From: Ascochyta rabiei
Taxonomy: Eukaryota; Ascomycota; Dothideomycetes; Pleosporales; Didymellaceae
Reading direction: 5' to 3'
Length of the DNA: 64,000 nucleotides
NCBI RefSeq assembly: GCF_004011695.2
Contig: NC_082420.1
Span: 1-64,000 of the forward strand
Under the pieces are notes generated by a model that was given only the letters and a program-made list of their open reading frames with translations, did not search any database and had not been told where the DNA came from. Below are positions 36,218 through 47,088 of the stretch, piece by piece (positions within the stretch are counted from its first letter, which is position 1; each line of letters begins with the position of its first letter). The translations under genes were made by a program, and so were the position numbers.

Positions 36218-38890
36218 CTAGCTTATAACATCGTGTGGATGATCACCTACGTTTGGTTTTTGACCTTGACCCATCAGTGAGAAGCAATGCGCGAGTGCTT
36301 GCGCCATGCCTCGCCAGGGCCTTTGAGACCGCAAGGCCTTTTCCGCATCAACAAGTAACCTACGACTACTGTCGATACTATCTAGTATTCCTATGCCTGT
36401 GATATGTAGTTTGAATTCCCCTACACCTTTGACCCAAGCATCTAGAGTGGATTTGTCAGAGACTTTGTCCAGACGGAGTAGACTTCCCTGCGGTTTTGGG
36501 CGTTGTACAATCTGGTCGTAAAGGAGAATATAAGTGAAAGCAATCGCAAACGATAGTGAAGAATAGTATACAGGGTAGCGAAGGCTTCTTGAGAACGAAT
36601 ATATCCGGGCTGCGTGCCAGAGACAAATCCTGGCCGTGTTCTGATTGCTTTGCAGGTATCCATTTAACTTTTTTCTGGATCGTTGCATCTCGGTGTCGTT
36701 TGCTTGCCAACCCACAGAGGCGTAGATCATTCGCAACGGAATCTCCCTTATTATAGCGATAAGGTGTGCGATGGGGTCGTTCCTACCGCAATCTATCTGC
36801 GAGTGTCCACAAGACCCAGTCTTGATGGCGTCGTCGATTACCGCGTCCAAGAACCTGACGTCTTCGATCGAGGTTCCGGAAGATAACAGCTTCTCTCGAG
36901 CAGAGTATGTACTCTGTTCTTGTAGTCTAGTTCCCGACTCAGATCTTATGAGTGCTTTCAAGCGCCGTGATGATTGTAAATGGTCCAGAATTGCTCTCTC
37001 GTCCGCATATAAGCTCAGAATACTGCTTTTAGTCGAGAAATCTTCATGTTGTTGTGCGAGTTCTTCCGAGGATCCTCTTTGCTTCTCTTCGATCCACTGT
37101 TTAGCATGACGACATCTCCAAATGTTACTGTTGCAAGGTAGTCGTTGCGTAAAGTCCGTGAGCCTGAAATGTGGACGCAAGTCAAAGAATACCAGCTGAA
37201 GGCACTCCATTACTGTGAGACACATCAGCATTAGCTTGAGATAGAAACTGTGTCTTGACTTACAATACACGCAATGCACCAACCGGACAACTTCTTCCTT
37301 CTGTAACCAAGCCAGCCATCTATCATCTAGCTCCTGGTCACCCATGTATTCTTCTGTGTCAGGGAACTCAATGAGAGTAGCCAGACCGCGACACAATGTT
37401 ATGAGCACGTTCTTCTCCTGCTGCAACACGGTCTGGTCCAATATAGAGCCAGAGAACATGAGCCCGACATCTCGCAGGAGCACACTCTGTACTAGTGATG
37501 TTTCGGACTTTTTGGCGATAGTTTGAAGATTCTGATCCGTCAGCCATCTTCGCGTCACCTAGAAGGAAAAATCTTACCGTAGTTGGCAAAGCTTTCGATA
37601 GGATATACTGCAAGACTATAGTAAACTTAGAAGCGTCTCTGACGTCCGAGTATTGACTTCCAATTGCGGCGACCGCTGTGAGGAGTGTCCAAGAGAGGTC
37701 TTCTGTCTGCACTCTCATGGGATGTAGGAATGGAAGGTGAGGGTCGAAGTACTCGAAGCACAGCTCCACGAACGAATGAAGTAATCTGCTGTGAGGGAAA
37801 GACATGTCATCAAATCCATGTTTCGAGATGTAGAACTTGCGTAGCGCAGTATAGGCCGTTTCCGGAATCTGGTTGACATAACCAAAGAGCTCAGCGCTAG
37901 TGCTGTGCAGCTCCTCTTCTTGAAGCATAGGGAAAGATGGGCAGACGTCTGCCGTGGGAATGAGGGTCGCTTCCAGACTTTCGCAAGTCCTTGATTCGCC
38001 GCGGTCAGTGGGACCACCAGTAGTACCTGTTAAAGGTTCACAGGTCTGCAGAGCGGCTAGATTGTCATTGTGGAGCATGGAGAGGTCCGATATACCCTGG
38101 CCTAAGATATGAGGACCCCGAGAAGGACTTTCGAACGGCTGCGTCATCCACGCGAATGGGAAACCATAGTTCAAGGTCATATCATTGGCCCAACGCATGT
38201 CGTGCGGAAGATAGTCCGAGAACAAGCCTTGGTCCTCTGTAACGATGGAATCCGTCAAGGGAAAAAGAACAGGCCAGCTTGCACTGTTCGTCTCTTCTGG
38301 TAAGGAATCGCCCAATGAAGTTGAAATAGACATAGGATCTGGAGGAGGCGTGGTGAAGACTTGTGTATACGGTTCAGTAGGTGTAGACTCGGACACTGGA
38401 ACTAGCGGGAGAGAAGGCGAACACACGATCGAACCTTGTCTTTCAGGACCTCCAGGCAGATTTCCGTTTGTCGGCGAGCTTCCTGTCTGCGGCGCAGAGG
38501 AGACCGAGCTATTGTTCTGCTCAACCCTGCTCTCGCAGAAAGAACGCTTTTGCTCGCATCGTGCACAGGGATTCCCACCATAGCAGCGCTGTTTAGCTTG
38601 AACACAAGGAGCGCAAGCTTTCAAAGGCTTTCTGCTATCGTTTTGATGTGAACCGAGCCGGTCGTGAGTGGCTTCGTGCCGAAGTAATGTATCTCTACGC
38701 ACAGTGAGCAGTGCACTCAAACACACGTTTGGCAATGCGCTACTCACTTTCTTGAGAAAGACTTCGGGCAAGCTCTACAAGCAAAAGGCTTTGCGCCTGA
38801 GTGCCGAAGCAAATGACGCTGAAGGTGGCCGCTACGCTGAAACGTGTCGTTACAATACATGCATCTCAGTACCCCCGACTGATTCGGCAT
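36218..38890 (-). CDS. Transcription factor with two C2H2 fingers plus a Zn2Cys6 cluster
   Basis: Model complement(36218-37212, 37264-37558, 37578-38694, 38748-38890), 849 residues. Residues 10-30 and 38-58 are C2H2 fingers (first CMYCNDTFQRSGHLQRH); the 53-nt first intron cuts the second finger exactly. A fungal Zn2Cys6 cluster follows at about residues 72-98 (C-x2-C-x6-C-x5-C-x2-C-x6-C). The rest is a fungal-specific TF middle-homology region (HPMRVQTEDLSWTLLTAVAA...). Such dual-finger proteins are nuclear activators, often beside secondary-metabolite or catabolic genes. One oddity: frame is kept only if 37559-37577, a 19-nt segment with GTAAG start and CTTCTAG end, is removed. That is too short for a normal intron, so either it is a shrunken intron or the gene is frameshifted. 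Confidence 0.8.
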
Positions 38891-39639
38891 AGCTTCGTGG
38901 CTCTAAAAGATATTTCCGATCTTATCGCGTATTTGTCCAACGAATGCGGTCGGGTTGCGGGGCCTACGATTGGGGACTCTGTTGTATCACTCCACGAAGT
39001 TTGTGAGTAATTGTAAACTGGTTTCGGATTTGGTACGTGTGGGCATTTGCGGCAGCTGACGTGAAACGGCGGGCTTCTAGCCGTATCGAGATCGTGTACA
39101 GTGGAGTTAACTTCACCACTTCATAAATAGTAAGAACGTAGTACTTCTAGAGAACGATTGCACGCGACTGCCGTCACCAGGCGCACAGGTTGCATGGCGG
39201 TCAGGACTTGCCGATCAGCTCCGCTTCCTTAGTCAGCATCGTTTCGTGTGTCGTGCTAGGCGAATGCGGGGTATTATATAGGCGTTAACGAAAGACCCTT
39301 TATACCTTATAGCAGAGATATCTACAGCTAATTAAATTTAACAGAGTAAGACTGGGTTAGATATATAAAAGATACCCAGAAAATTAACATAGTTTATAAA
39401 AGGGAAAGTTTCATTAAGAGCTAACACTTCTACTTTCAAAGCAAAGGTGTGCTCAATATAAGAGGTATTATTCTTTAACATGAGCGCTAAACTTTTGTAT
39501 TAAATAAAAACACGTAGGCAGTGTATAAACTACAGTACTGATCCTTAGTCATAGAGTAGGTGTAAATAGTTCCTAGTTAACATCCCACAACTACTGGTAC
39601 CGAAAAAATACCCTTTTTAACCGTTAGCTGGCATGGATA
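38891..39639. other. Intergenic with an AT-rich RIP-like relic
   Basis: 38891-39260 is ordinary sequence and must hold the regulator promoter. 39260-39620 is sharply AT- and TA-rich (TATATAGG, TATAAAAGATACCC) like the worn transposons elsewhere, but no family is recognisable. No gene was seen. Confidence 0.5.
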
Positions 39640-39970
39640 TACTGTGGGGAGACCAAAACGATCCAAGAATGGAGTGGGGAGACGCATCGGAAGCATTTCG
39701 ACGTGACAATGACTTACAACAGGGTATGTTGTAGTGCTTTATTGGACATGCTCCTTGTCCAGCCGTCCGAGCACGTGTCGGTCTCACCCCAACACATCAA
39801 TGCTGTGATCGAACGTGTAGTTGAAGATAAGAAGGGCTTCAGCTATGTTCAGGGGCCATGGCTGCCACATCTTGTAGCCAAATTTCATGCAACCGATGAT
39901 GACTTGAGAGACTTCGAGCCCTGACTTTCCGACCCTTGAATGTGGTCGGTATCGATTGCAAAAAGGGACT
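39640..39970 (-). pseudogene. Aldo-keto reductase N-terminal fragment
   Basis: On the minus strand 39960-39785 reads YRPHSRVGKSGLEVSQVIIG, then CMKFGYKMWQPWPL and a helix ending FDHSIDVLG, then TGA. This matches the N-terminal beta/alpha unit of aldo-keto reductases (LGKSGLxVSxxxLGxMxFG...WVLxExEAL). The catalytic Asp/Tyr region does not follow; the frame breaks and nothing more is recognisable. It is a gene remnant. Confidence 0.6.
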
Positions 39971-40454
39971 TTGTCACCCACAGTACGTGTCTCACCTGTG
40001 AGGCTATTCCTAGGGACAAAATGCTTGCAGTGACCGACAAGACCGAGTGTAGATCTAGGGCAATGTAGAAACAGCGGATTGTCCATGAGTTTGGCCGGGT
40101 GTGCGCTGGTTCCGGTATGGAGTAACACAGAATGGTGAACAATCTGGTCCTCTGGTGTCGGTATCAGGTTGCCACATCTATCGTTCCTGTCGCTCACCAC
40201 AATTGCAGAAGCCTTCTGAGGCCCTAAAAAAACTTTGAAGGTACAGTAGCTTTCTGTAACGGAAGACGAATGTGAAAGTTGGTAATTGACTGTGGTATGT
40301 TAATATCGGCAGTTTCGGTTTGCAGACCACATTTCAGACGTTCCGCATGTGCACACAACTGCTGGTGGTGTTTCCTCATCTTCAACGTTATATTCGAAGG
40401 CTGAAGCGCATTTTGCCTTTCGTCCACGATCGTGTGGAGCCAATTTACTGGTAC

Positions 40455-42274
40455 TCAATGCGGATGTTGGTACATGTATGCCCTCGGCAAAGCCGTAATC
40501 TCATCTCCATCGTTTGTCCAATGACTAGATTCAGAAAGTCGAAGCAGTTCCACCTCCCCATCCATACTGGATTTACCCGCGACTTCTGCAACGCCGTTCC
40601 GCGACGACATGGCCGGGAAGCCAGTGACGTGCGGGGGGTGGTTAGATTGCTTTTGCGTAGAGAAGCTGTCCTGCCGATCCACCGATGACCAGAAAGAGGT
40701 CCGCATGGAACGTGACCCGCTTTGAAACAGGGCTCGAAGGGGGAGCCACGAATCACTGTTTTTCTCTTCGATAGGTATGCGGCCGCGTTCGAGGTCTTTC
40801 AAACTCTCTGCTTGTGAGTTGATCCATGCTGATGATGAAATATCCGTTGTCACCCCGTATGACCTTTTGCTGTTGTATGAAATCGAGGGTAGCGGGAACA
40901 ATGAGTGAACCTTTCGCTGCCTGTGGGCATCTGGCGGATGGCCTTGATCCGGCATCGGTGCATTTCGGCTTCGTGATCGATTTGTGAGCAGGGAAGACCA
41001 TCGTTTCGGTAATATTAGAGTGAGTAGTTGGCGTACAGCGGGCAATGACGCACAGACGATCCCCGCGGCGAGTTCAGCACCAGTCCAAATAGCTACATCT
41101 GTATAGTCCCACGTTGGATCGAGCGAGATCCTGAAACCGGAAAGAGCTCGAAGCCGTAACATTGTTGTTATACAACCGCTGGAAGGCTGTCAGAATATGT
41201 GTATGAATACATTTAGCTGTGGGACAACTTACAAAGCTCCGACCGCAAACATGAAAGTCACTGCTAACTTGCGCCAGTTATTCATATGGAGCCTGAAAAG
41301 GCTAGGCATGGGCATAACCAATATGATCAGATCCTGCAAGATGGCGTTCGCACTGTTCGCGAAACCGATTGCGCCAACATCCAAACACTTTCCCTTGATG
41401 TCTCGATCCCAGAAGGACTGGACAGGAGTACAGGCGAATATAGTCAAGAACTGAATGACGAGCGTCGAAATGACAATGTAGCCCAGAAAAACGTAGCAAA
41501 ATACGCGGAATCGGCGATCAAGGAACACCTGCAGGTAGAACGCTATCAACGACACCTTCACAAGACCGAGCGTGATGACGTATAGGTTCCAGCAGACATA
41601 GACTTTGAAGCGTCAGTAGCTGTAGGTAAGACTGGATGAACTCTTACAATACTTCAGCGCTGCTTGCAGCTGCCCGGGCTCAAGATCCCACAGATGCTTT
41701 CCGAAATTGTGCTGCACCACTGCTTCAATGTTAGCCGCCAATCTCATGGAAAGATCCTGACTTACTCGCGTAGGCAGACGCATACGTTGCTGTTGCCAAA
41801 AGCAAAGTCGCCAGGATGATCCAGTCGTCAGGTCGAGCGCGTTTCGTAAGCACTCTGGTTGCGAATCTCAACGCAACAAACAGACAAACGGTTGCATATA
41901 CAGTCGTCAAGGACGCCAGCAGTATGCCAGACCTCGATTCATGAGATAGGTTGCAAAGCTCAGCCTGAACCTTTGCCGTGCCGAGGGAGTCGGCCATGGT
42001 GCAGTTGGCAAGTATACATGCTGCCGTGCTGAAGGTTAGGTCCTGGCTTTTACACTGGCACTCGGTATCCAAAAGGCTACAGCCAGCCGCGGGGACGGTT
42101 TCCAGGAGGCATGCAAGCTGCAAAAGTCAACTCTGTTCATGCGAGAAGCTGGCAACATACACCGCAAGGGGGAATATCTGCAATTCCAAGCGCTCGTTCC
42201 TGTACTTTTGATACTGTTGCATTGCTAACGAAAGCGGTGGATATGAGGAAGAACAAACTGGTACGGAAACGCAT
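40455..42274 (-). CDS. CFEM-domain PTH11-type membrane receptor
   Basis: Model complement(40455-41178, 41233-41602, 41648-41719, 41766-42117, 42161-42274), 543 residues, all junctions in frame. Residues 1-20 are a signal peptide (MRFRTSLFFLISTAFVSNAT). A CFEM domain follows with all eight cysteines, running from PPC through GC, TEC, QC, AAC, NC to ELC. Then comes a seven-helix rhodopsin-type region (DDWIILATLLL, VSLIAFYLQVFLDRR, FACTPVQSFWDRDIKGKCLD, ILVMPMPSLFRL, DYTDVAIWTGAELAAGIVC). The C-terminal tail of about 150 residues is Ser/Arg-rich and cytoplasmic. This is the PTH11 class, which in plant pathogens helps surface sensing. Ligand unknown. An earlier in-frame ATG at 42325 would spoil the signal peptide. 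It looks intact, unlike its neighbours on both sides. Confidence 0.9.
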
Positions 42275-43380
42275 ATTCAGATGATGCTCCTGGTTCGAGC
42301 CAGCAAGAGCCCATGCATTTAACAATCTAGCAGTACCGGGTGATCTTCGAGGATTTGCAAGTGAAAGAAAACAGGATTTTGTTCATGGTAGAGCTCGCGA
42401 CCAAACTTCACGCACGTTGTTGTGTGCGGACGGCAAGTTATCGTTGAAACTATCATGCCCCGGCATGTCATTGAAGCACACTACCATGAACCTAGGGAAA
42501 CCTAGAATTTGCGCTAGTGGTAAGGAGGCGGACCGCGCTCTGACTGCCGATAATCATCTACACATGCGCTCCATAACCCCGGCGCCATTAAGCTGTTCGC
42601 ATGGTTGCTTGGTAAACTGCAGCTGTTTCTGGGAAACAGACCAACCAAAACGGGGTGCGAGTAATCGAATGGTATGCACCTATCGTGGAAGCGCGACAGA
42701 GCAATGTAATTGCAAATCCCCAGGAAGATCAACGGTATCTGCCGGATCATTGTGAGTCTCGTGATGCCGCTCAGGATCCTGGGGCAAATCATGGCCCAAC
42801 AACGTGCTTGAACTTGGCGCATTAACCAAGCGTTGCTTGCATGTCGGGTGAGCTAACTGAAAGAGGTGCCGAAAACGGAGTGATCATCCGGTTTCCAGTG
42901 TTTCGGCTTCCACGCCGCGTGGTGGCGTTGACTAGTAACGTTGTAGTACGAGGATGTGCATACTTCGAACATGCAGGCACGCGAGGGTTGGAGTTGGTCT
43001 GGGCTCAGGACGCAAGCTCGTGGCGGATTACGTTTAGGAACCACCTGTAAAAGGGGCTAGAATTACACGGAGCGGTAGCGAAGGAGATGGGCCGGCTGCT
43101 CTGATGCATTGTCAGAGCGATAACATGCGCGGTTAGTCCAAGGCTGCAACGAACGAGCATTAGATTGTGTTCACGTTGCTTTACATCTGTCAAGCGGTAC
43201 TTGTTTTTTCCGCAATACGTCATCGTCCGAGGGGGTGACAACAGCGACCATGGCACACCTGAATCACCAGAGATGTATCGTCACAGTAGATTGTATCCCG
43301 ACACCGTCTTATCTAGGAAGCTATCTGAATTTTTCTTCACGAATAAGAATCAAGCACATCTCATCTCGTCCAACATCACG
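42275..43380. other. Intergenic, nothing recognised
   Basis: Receptor promoter region plus unannotated sequence. Short frames such as 42841-43050 have no recognisable domain. No tRNA or repeat was seen. Confidence 0.5.
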
Positions 43381-43382
43381 GA

Positions 43383-44355
43383 TTGCCCGTGTATCCTTCC
43401 TCCGTCTCAGAGCTCCCAGCGATCATCACGGGCGCAAATGGGATCTCGGGAAACTACATGCTACGGGTGCTTGCGGAAGCGTCAGAGCGATGGAAGATGA
43501 TACACTGCCTTTCCCGGCGCCCACCAGCGATTCCTGACGGACTAGCAGCCCAGGCTGTGCATATCGCCCTCGACTTTCTGAGGAACCTGAAGAGATTGCC
43601 AAAGTGCTTAGAGAGAAGGGTGTCAAGTCTGACTACGTTTTCTTCTACAGCTATGTGCAGGTCAAGCCCAAAGAAGGCGGGGGGTTGTGGAGTGACGCAG
43701 AAGAAATGTGCAAGGTGAACGGTACGTCTTTTGTCAACAATCCTCGAATCAACACAGCGTGCCTCAGCACCTTGGCGAGACGTTGGTATTCCCGTGCGAT
43801 CTGCAAGCATGGGAGGTCAGCAGGTGCATGAGCAGCAGCAAGCTGAACGGGTACATGGAAGAGTAGGCTGTACTGACGGATGGAGCCAAGAACGACAAGT
43901 TCAACATCAACGGACGGACCCACGTTCACGTCGGGGGAACCACTGGCCCAAGCTTGCAAACTCTTATAGAATTCAGTACGAACGTCCGAGTACGGACGAG
44001 GGTATTTACTCGAGTGTCAAAGAGGAAGCACGATCCACCACCGCGGGGTTTTGAACCGCCAGCAACCTATCGCAGTAGGTTCAGACCAGTGGACTGGGCA
44101 AGACAGGAAAAGGTGCAGAAAGCATGGGCAGAGCCCACGGCAGAGCACAGTCTTGCCGCTGGCAGGCTGCAAGAGATGGACATTGATCGGACCTTCAGCT
44201 TCACAGATGGGAGCCTGATGGGCAGCGCTCTGGATCTCACGATGAGCAAAGCCAAGAAATTGGGGCGGCATGGGTTCGTTGACTCGAACGATGCGATCAG
44301 AGAAGTGCTTGGAGAGTTTACAGACCTCAAGATGCTGCCGCCGATGCTGAACTAG
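43383..44355 (+). pseudogene. PRISE-type NAD-dependent epimerase/reductase pseudogene
   Basis: The N-terminus has the Rossmann motif ITGANGISGNYMLRVLAE, then LSRRPPAIPD, matching fungal progesterone-5-beta-reductase/iridoid-synthase-like (PRISE) SDRs. Near 43577 the frame shifts, after which SEEPEEIAKVLREKGVKSDY, VFFYSYVQ and EGGGLWSDAEEMCKVN follow. The family's central 150 or so residues, with its catalytic Tyr/Lys, are missing around 43740-43770. Sequence resumes with LGETLVFPCDLQAWE, a TAG after SKLNGYMEE, further shifts, then PPATYRSRFRPVDWA and SKAKKLGRHGFVDS to a proper C-terminus at 44355. It is thus an internally deleted, frameshifted copy. It lacks the heavy C-to-T load of the repeats, so it decayed by deletion rather than RIP. 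Confidence 0.85.
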
Positions 44356-44897
44356 CGGATCAAAGCACTTTTGAGACATACCATCTCTCTTCACACTGAT
44401 GTTCTATCTCAGCTTTAGCGTGACCATGTTCAGTTCCATTATCTTGTATATTCCGCGACGTTGATTGAGGTGACGGTTCTGTTCCCAAGAGAGGGAAAGC
44501 CCCATGCATGGACGAGTGTGAGGAAGTCAAACACACCAAGGGAGAATGAATGTTGGATCCAACGTGTCCAACGGCGCGCTGTTGCGAGATGACTAAGCGG
44601 CGCCGGCTCGGGCAACAACCGAGACCATCACGTCTTGCATCGAGCAGACAGCGAACTTTCGGTACGATGAACAGTGTGCGAGCACTGGGATTCTCGAGTC
44701 GGATTGCCCACATCAGTGCACGAGGAAGAATATCGAAGCCATTGGCGACGTTGCTGATCACGAGAATCGGCATCCACGGAGGTTCAATGCAGAGGCGGCA
44801 TCCATATCACGTTACCCATCTCGAGGAAGGCCACGAATCTCAACACCACAAGCAACAAAAGCGACATCCCAGCACCTCCACCGAAGCCAATCAAACC

Positions 44898-45626
44898 ATG
44901 TCCTCGCCCGAAGCACCGCAAGTCCGCCAAGACCTCTCCGCGCTCTTCACCGCGCTAGAGCAAAGCTTCACCGCGACCAAGCTAGGCAGCGAGAGATGGT
45001 ACCTCGCAACGCTGGCCGCGCTGGTCGGGGGCACAGAGCCTGAGTTTGCAGACCAACTGTACCTGCACCTAACCCAGCAGGCGGGGTACGCGAGCACGGA
45101 AGCGCGGCAAGCGCTAGTGCGGCGTCTGCGCGAGGGGCTGGTGAAACTGACATCGATTGTCGGCGTATGTAAGCCTTTGGAGGCGGTGCTCGCGATATCC
45201 AAAGTTGAGCGGGCCGAGGATAGGGATTTTTCCTTCACCAGGCGCGCATGGACGGCGGATGCGGAGAATCATCAGCGCGGCGCGGAGTGGCTGGGCAAGA
45301 TTTACGCGGGGAATACAGAGGATACGCTGGCACTGTTCGATGCACATCGAGATTTTAGGTGGATCTCGACGGAGATTACGTATGGCCTTTACTTGTCAGA
45401 TCGTCAGGTGCTGGATGATTGGGATACGGAGGTCGTGGTGCTGGCGGGTATCATGGTTCAGAATTTGAGGCTAGAGACGAAGTGGCATATCAGGGGGGCA
45501 CGGAGGGTGGGTATGAGTATGGAGGATGTGAAGGCGGTGATGGCGTGTGTGAGGACGGTGGCGCAGTTTACGGATGTGAAGCTCAGTCGGATACCGAGTG
45601 TGGAGGAGGTGGAACATGAGGTTTGA
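44898..45626 (+). CDS. AhpD-like / carboxymuconolactone-decarboxylase-family protein
   Basis: From ATG 44898 an uninterrupted 242-residue helical protein carries ERWYLATLAALVGGTEPEFA, VGVCKPLEAVLAIS, ENHQRGAEWLGKIY and a C-terminal ETKWHIRGARRVGMSMEDV. These match the fungal CMD/AhpD-like group of all-alpha proteins. The AhpD Cys-x2-Cys redox pair is absent, so peroxidase activity is unlikely and the role is open. The frame is open further upstream. An ATG at 44676 would add a 74-residue Arg/Ser-rich leader that could serve as a mitochondrial presequence, but start 44898 matches the family's usual N-terminus. A TTG microsatellite begins three bases after the stop. Confidence 0.8.
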   Translation: MSSPEAPQVRQDLSALFTALEQSFTATKLGSERWYLATLAALVGGTEPEFADQLYLHLTQQAGYASTEARQALVRRLREGLVKLTSIVGVCKPLEAVLAISKVERAEDRDFSFTRRAWTADAENHQRGAEWLGKIYAGNTEDTLALFDAHRDFRWISTEITYGLYLSDRQVLDDWDTEVVVLAGIMVQNLRLETKWHIRGARRVGMSMEDVKAVMACVRTVAQFTDVKLSRIPSVEEVEHEV

Positions 45627-45628
45627 GC

Positions 45629-45629
45629 G

Positions 45630-45675
<46 letters not shown>
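45629..45675. repeat. (TTG)n microsatellite
   Basis: About 15-16 perfect TTG/GTT triplets directly after the stop codon of the CMD-like gene, so it lies in that gene's 3' UTR. Frames crossing it give poly-Gln or poly-Asn and are not genes. Confidence 0.95.
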
Positions 45676-45894
45676 ACGAGTGTGAGCAAGCCAGCTGGTT
45701 TGGTGAGGTGGCTCTGTTGGCTTGTTCTGTGAACACCTCACGGAGCAGTGGGTCCCTCGGGCACCCCTGAGACGGGAGCCTTGCAAGCTGCACGAGCAAA
45801 GGGTTGCATTTGTATAGATGCAGAGCGTGGAAACCATGCTGTGCGGTAGTCACAACCCTCATTCTCGATGTGCATGGAGACCGCTGGTCATCTG

Positions 45895-45914
45895 ATAGAG
45901 AGAGAGAGAGAGAG
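45895..45914. repeat. (GA)n microsatellite
   Basis: About nine GA dinucleotides. Confidence 0.9.
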
Positions 45915-46200
45915 GTCAGAGCTGGTTGTCGAATCAACACTGTTGACGACATGACATCTGGTTGAGGCAGTGGCACCCATCTGCCTCATCGTGACTTCCT
46001 CACATTGCGTCTGCCTGCAGCTGACTCCTCTCATTTCACCTCGCTCGCTTCACCTCCTTTTAAACATCACACCACAATCCCAACCGCCCTAATCACACTA
46101 CAAGACCACCACACGAACATCCTCCAACGCCCCAGCACCACCCAAGTAAGCGACCTCCCTTCCCCCTCCCTCCCCTTCACTGACCCTCCCTCGAGACAAA

Positions 46201-46734
46201 ATGTGCCAATACTGGAAGAAGCGCCACACATGCGCGCACACGAGCGACCGCCCGTACATTGAAATGTGCTGCGCAGGCTACGTCAGCAATACCGTGTGCG
46301 CAGACATAACGACGAACCTGGTTCCACGGCCCTCGCACTTCCCCTGCTATCCGTGCATCAGGGACGAGGTGATTGTTGAGGCGCGCGAGAAGCACGAGCG
46401 TGCTGCTGAGGCGGCGGTCAGGGCGGTGCGGGATGTGGCTGCGCGGAAGAGGGAGGGGGAGAGGGTGGGGAGGGAGGAGCGTGGGATGGGGGAGGGTGGG
46501 GCGTGGATGCTTGCTGAGGGTGGCAGTGGGAAGAGCAAGAAGAAGGGCAAGGGGGGAGCGGGAGGTGGTGTGTTGGCGAGTCCGGGTTCGCAGGCGAAGC
46601 AGGGCGCGTTGGAGGAGAGTGAGAAGGGTGGGAAGATGGGGGGTAGGGCGGGGAGCTGGGGACCGAAGAAGATTCTGAGTAGGGGCGAGACGGAGGTGGT
46701 GCTGGCGGATGTTAGCAACGGTGTGGAGAAGTGA
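46201..46734 (+). CDS. Small protein with Cys-rich N-terminus, unknown function
   Basis: 177 residues from ATG 46201 to TGA 46732-46734. The first 60 residues hold nine cysteines and several histidines (MCQYWKKRHTCAHTSDRP, EMCCAGY, CYPCIRDE), a pattern suggestive of metal binding. Residues 60-95 form a charged Arg/Glu/Ala helix. The remaining 80 are low-complexity Gly/Lys/Ser. A GTAAGCG donor near 46146 and an acceptor shortly before the ATG suggest a 5' UTR intron; the leader is CT/CA-rich like many fungal promoters. The strand opposite is also open but very Pro/Leu-rich, as expected from GC-rich complement, so I reject it. I do not recognise the family. Confidence 0.7.
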   Translation: MCQYWKKRHTCAHTSDRPYIEMCCAGYVSNTVCADITTNLVPRPSHFPCYPCIRDEVIVEAREKHERAAEAAVRAVRDVAARKREGERVGREERGMGEGGAWMLAEGGSGKSKKKGKGGAGGGVLASPGSQAKQGALEESEKGGKMGGRAGSWGPKKILSRGETEVVLADVSNGVEK

Positions 46735-47088
46735 GGGAGTGGTGGGCAGTAGGTCTAGCCAGAGGGCAGAGGTACGGATATGACTTTGGACGGCGTGCAA
46801 TGGAGGAAGGGGACGAGTGATACAGCCGGCAAGCAGACTCGGGAGCATGATGAAGACGATAGGGAGCAGCACATTGCATGACATGTTGAAGAAAGCACCT
46901 CTTATACGCAAAGTCAGCGAAGCTCGTTCTGATCAACTATCAAGGGTATATCCATGCCTGTGCGCAAATTAACCAAAGCCACATGCAAAAGACGTAATCG
47001 AGCAGCGGCATCGTGCCAAGAATCAAAATAGACAAGAAGATGCCCGTCACCGCTCGCACTCCAGACCTGCACGTGCCATCATCGCGCG
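46735..47088. other. 3' regions of two convergent genes, nothing else seen
   Basis: Sequence between the stops of the Cys-rich protein gene and the glutaredoxin gene. No repeat or RNA gene was recognised. Confidence 0.5.

Noticed and set aside
45471..45976. Poly-Gln and poly-Asn frames opposite the CMD-like gene
   Set aside because: They are produced by the TTG microsatellite and antisense sequence.
46177..46911. 244-residue Pro/Leu-rich minus frame opposite the small Cys-rich protein
   Set aside because: GC-rich complement effect; the + strand has a better start, cysteine pattern and leader. I cannot fully exclude it.
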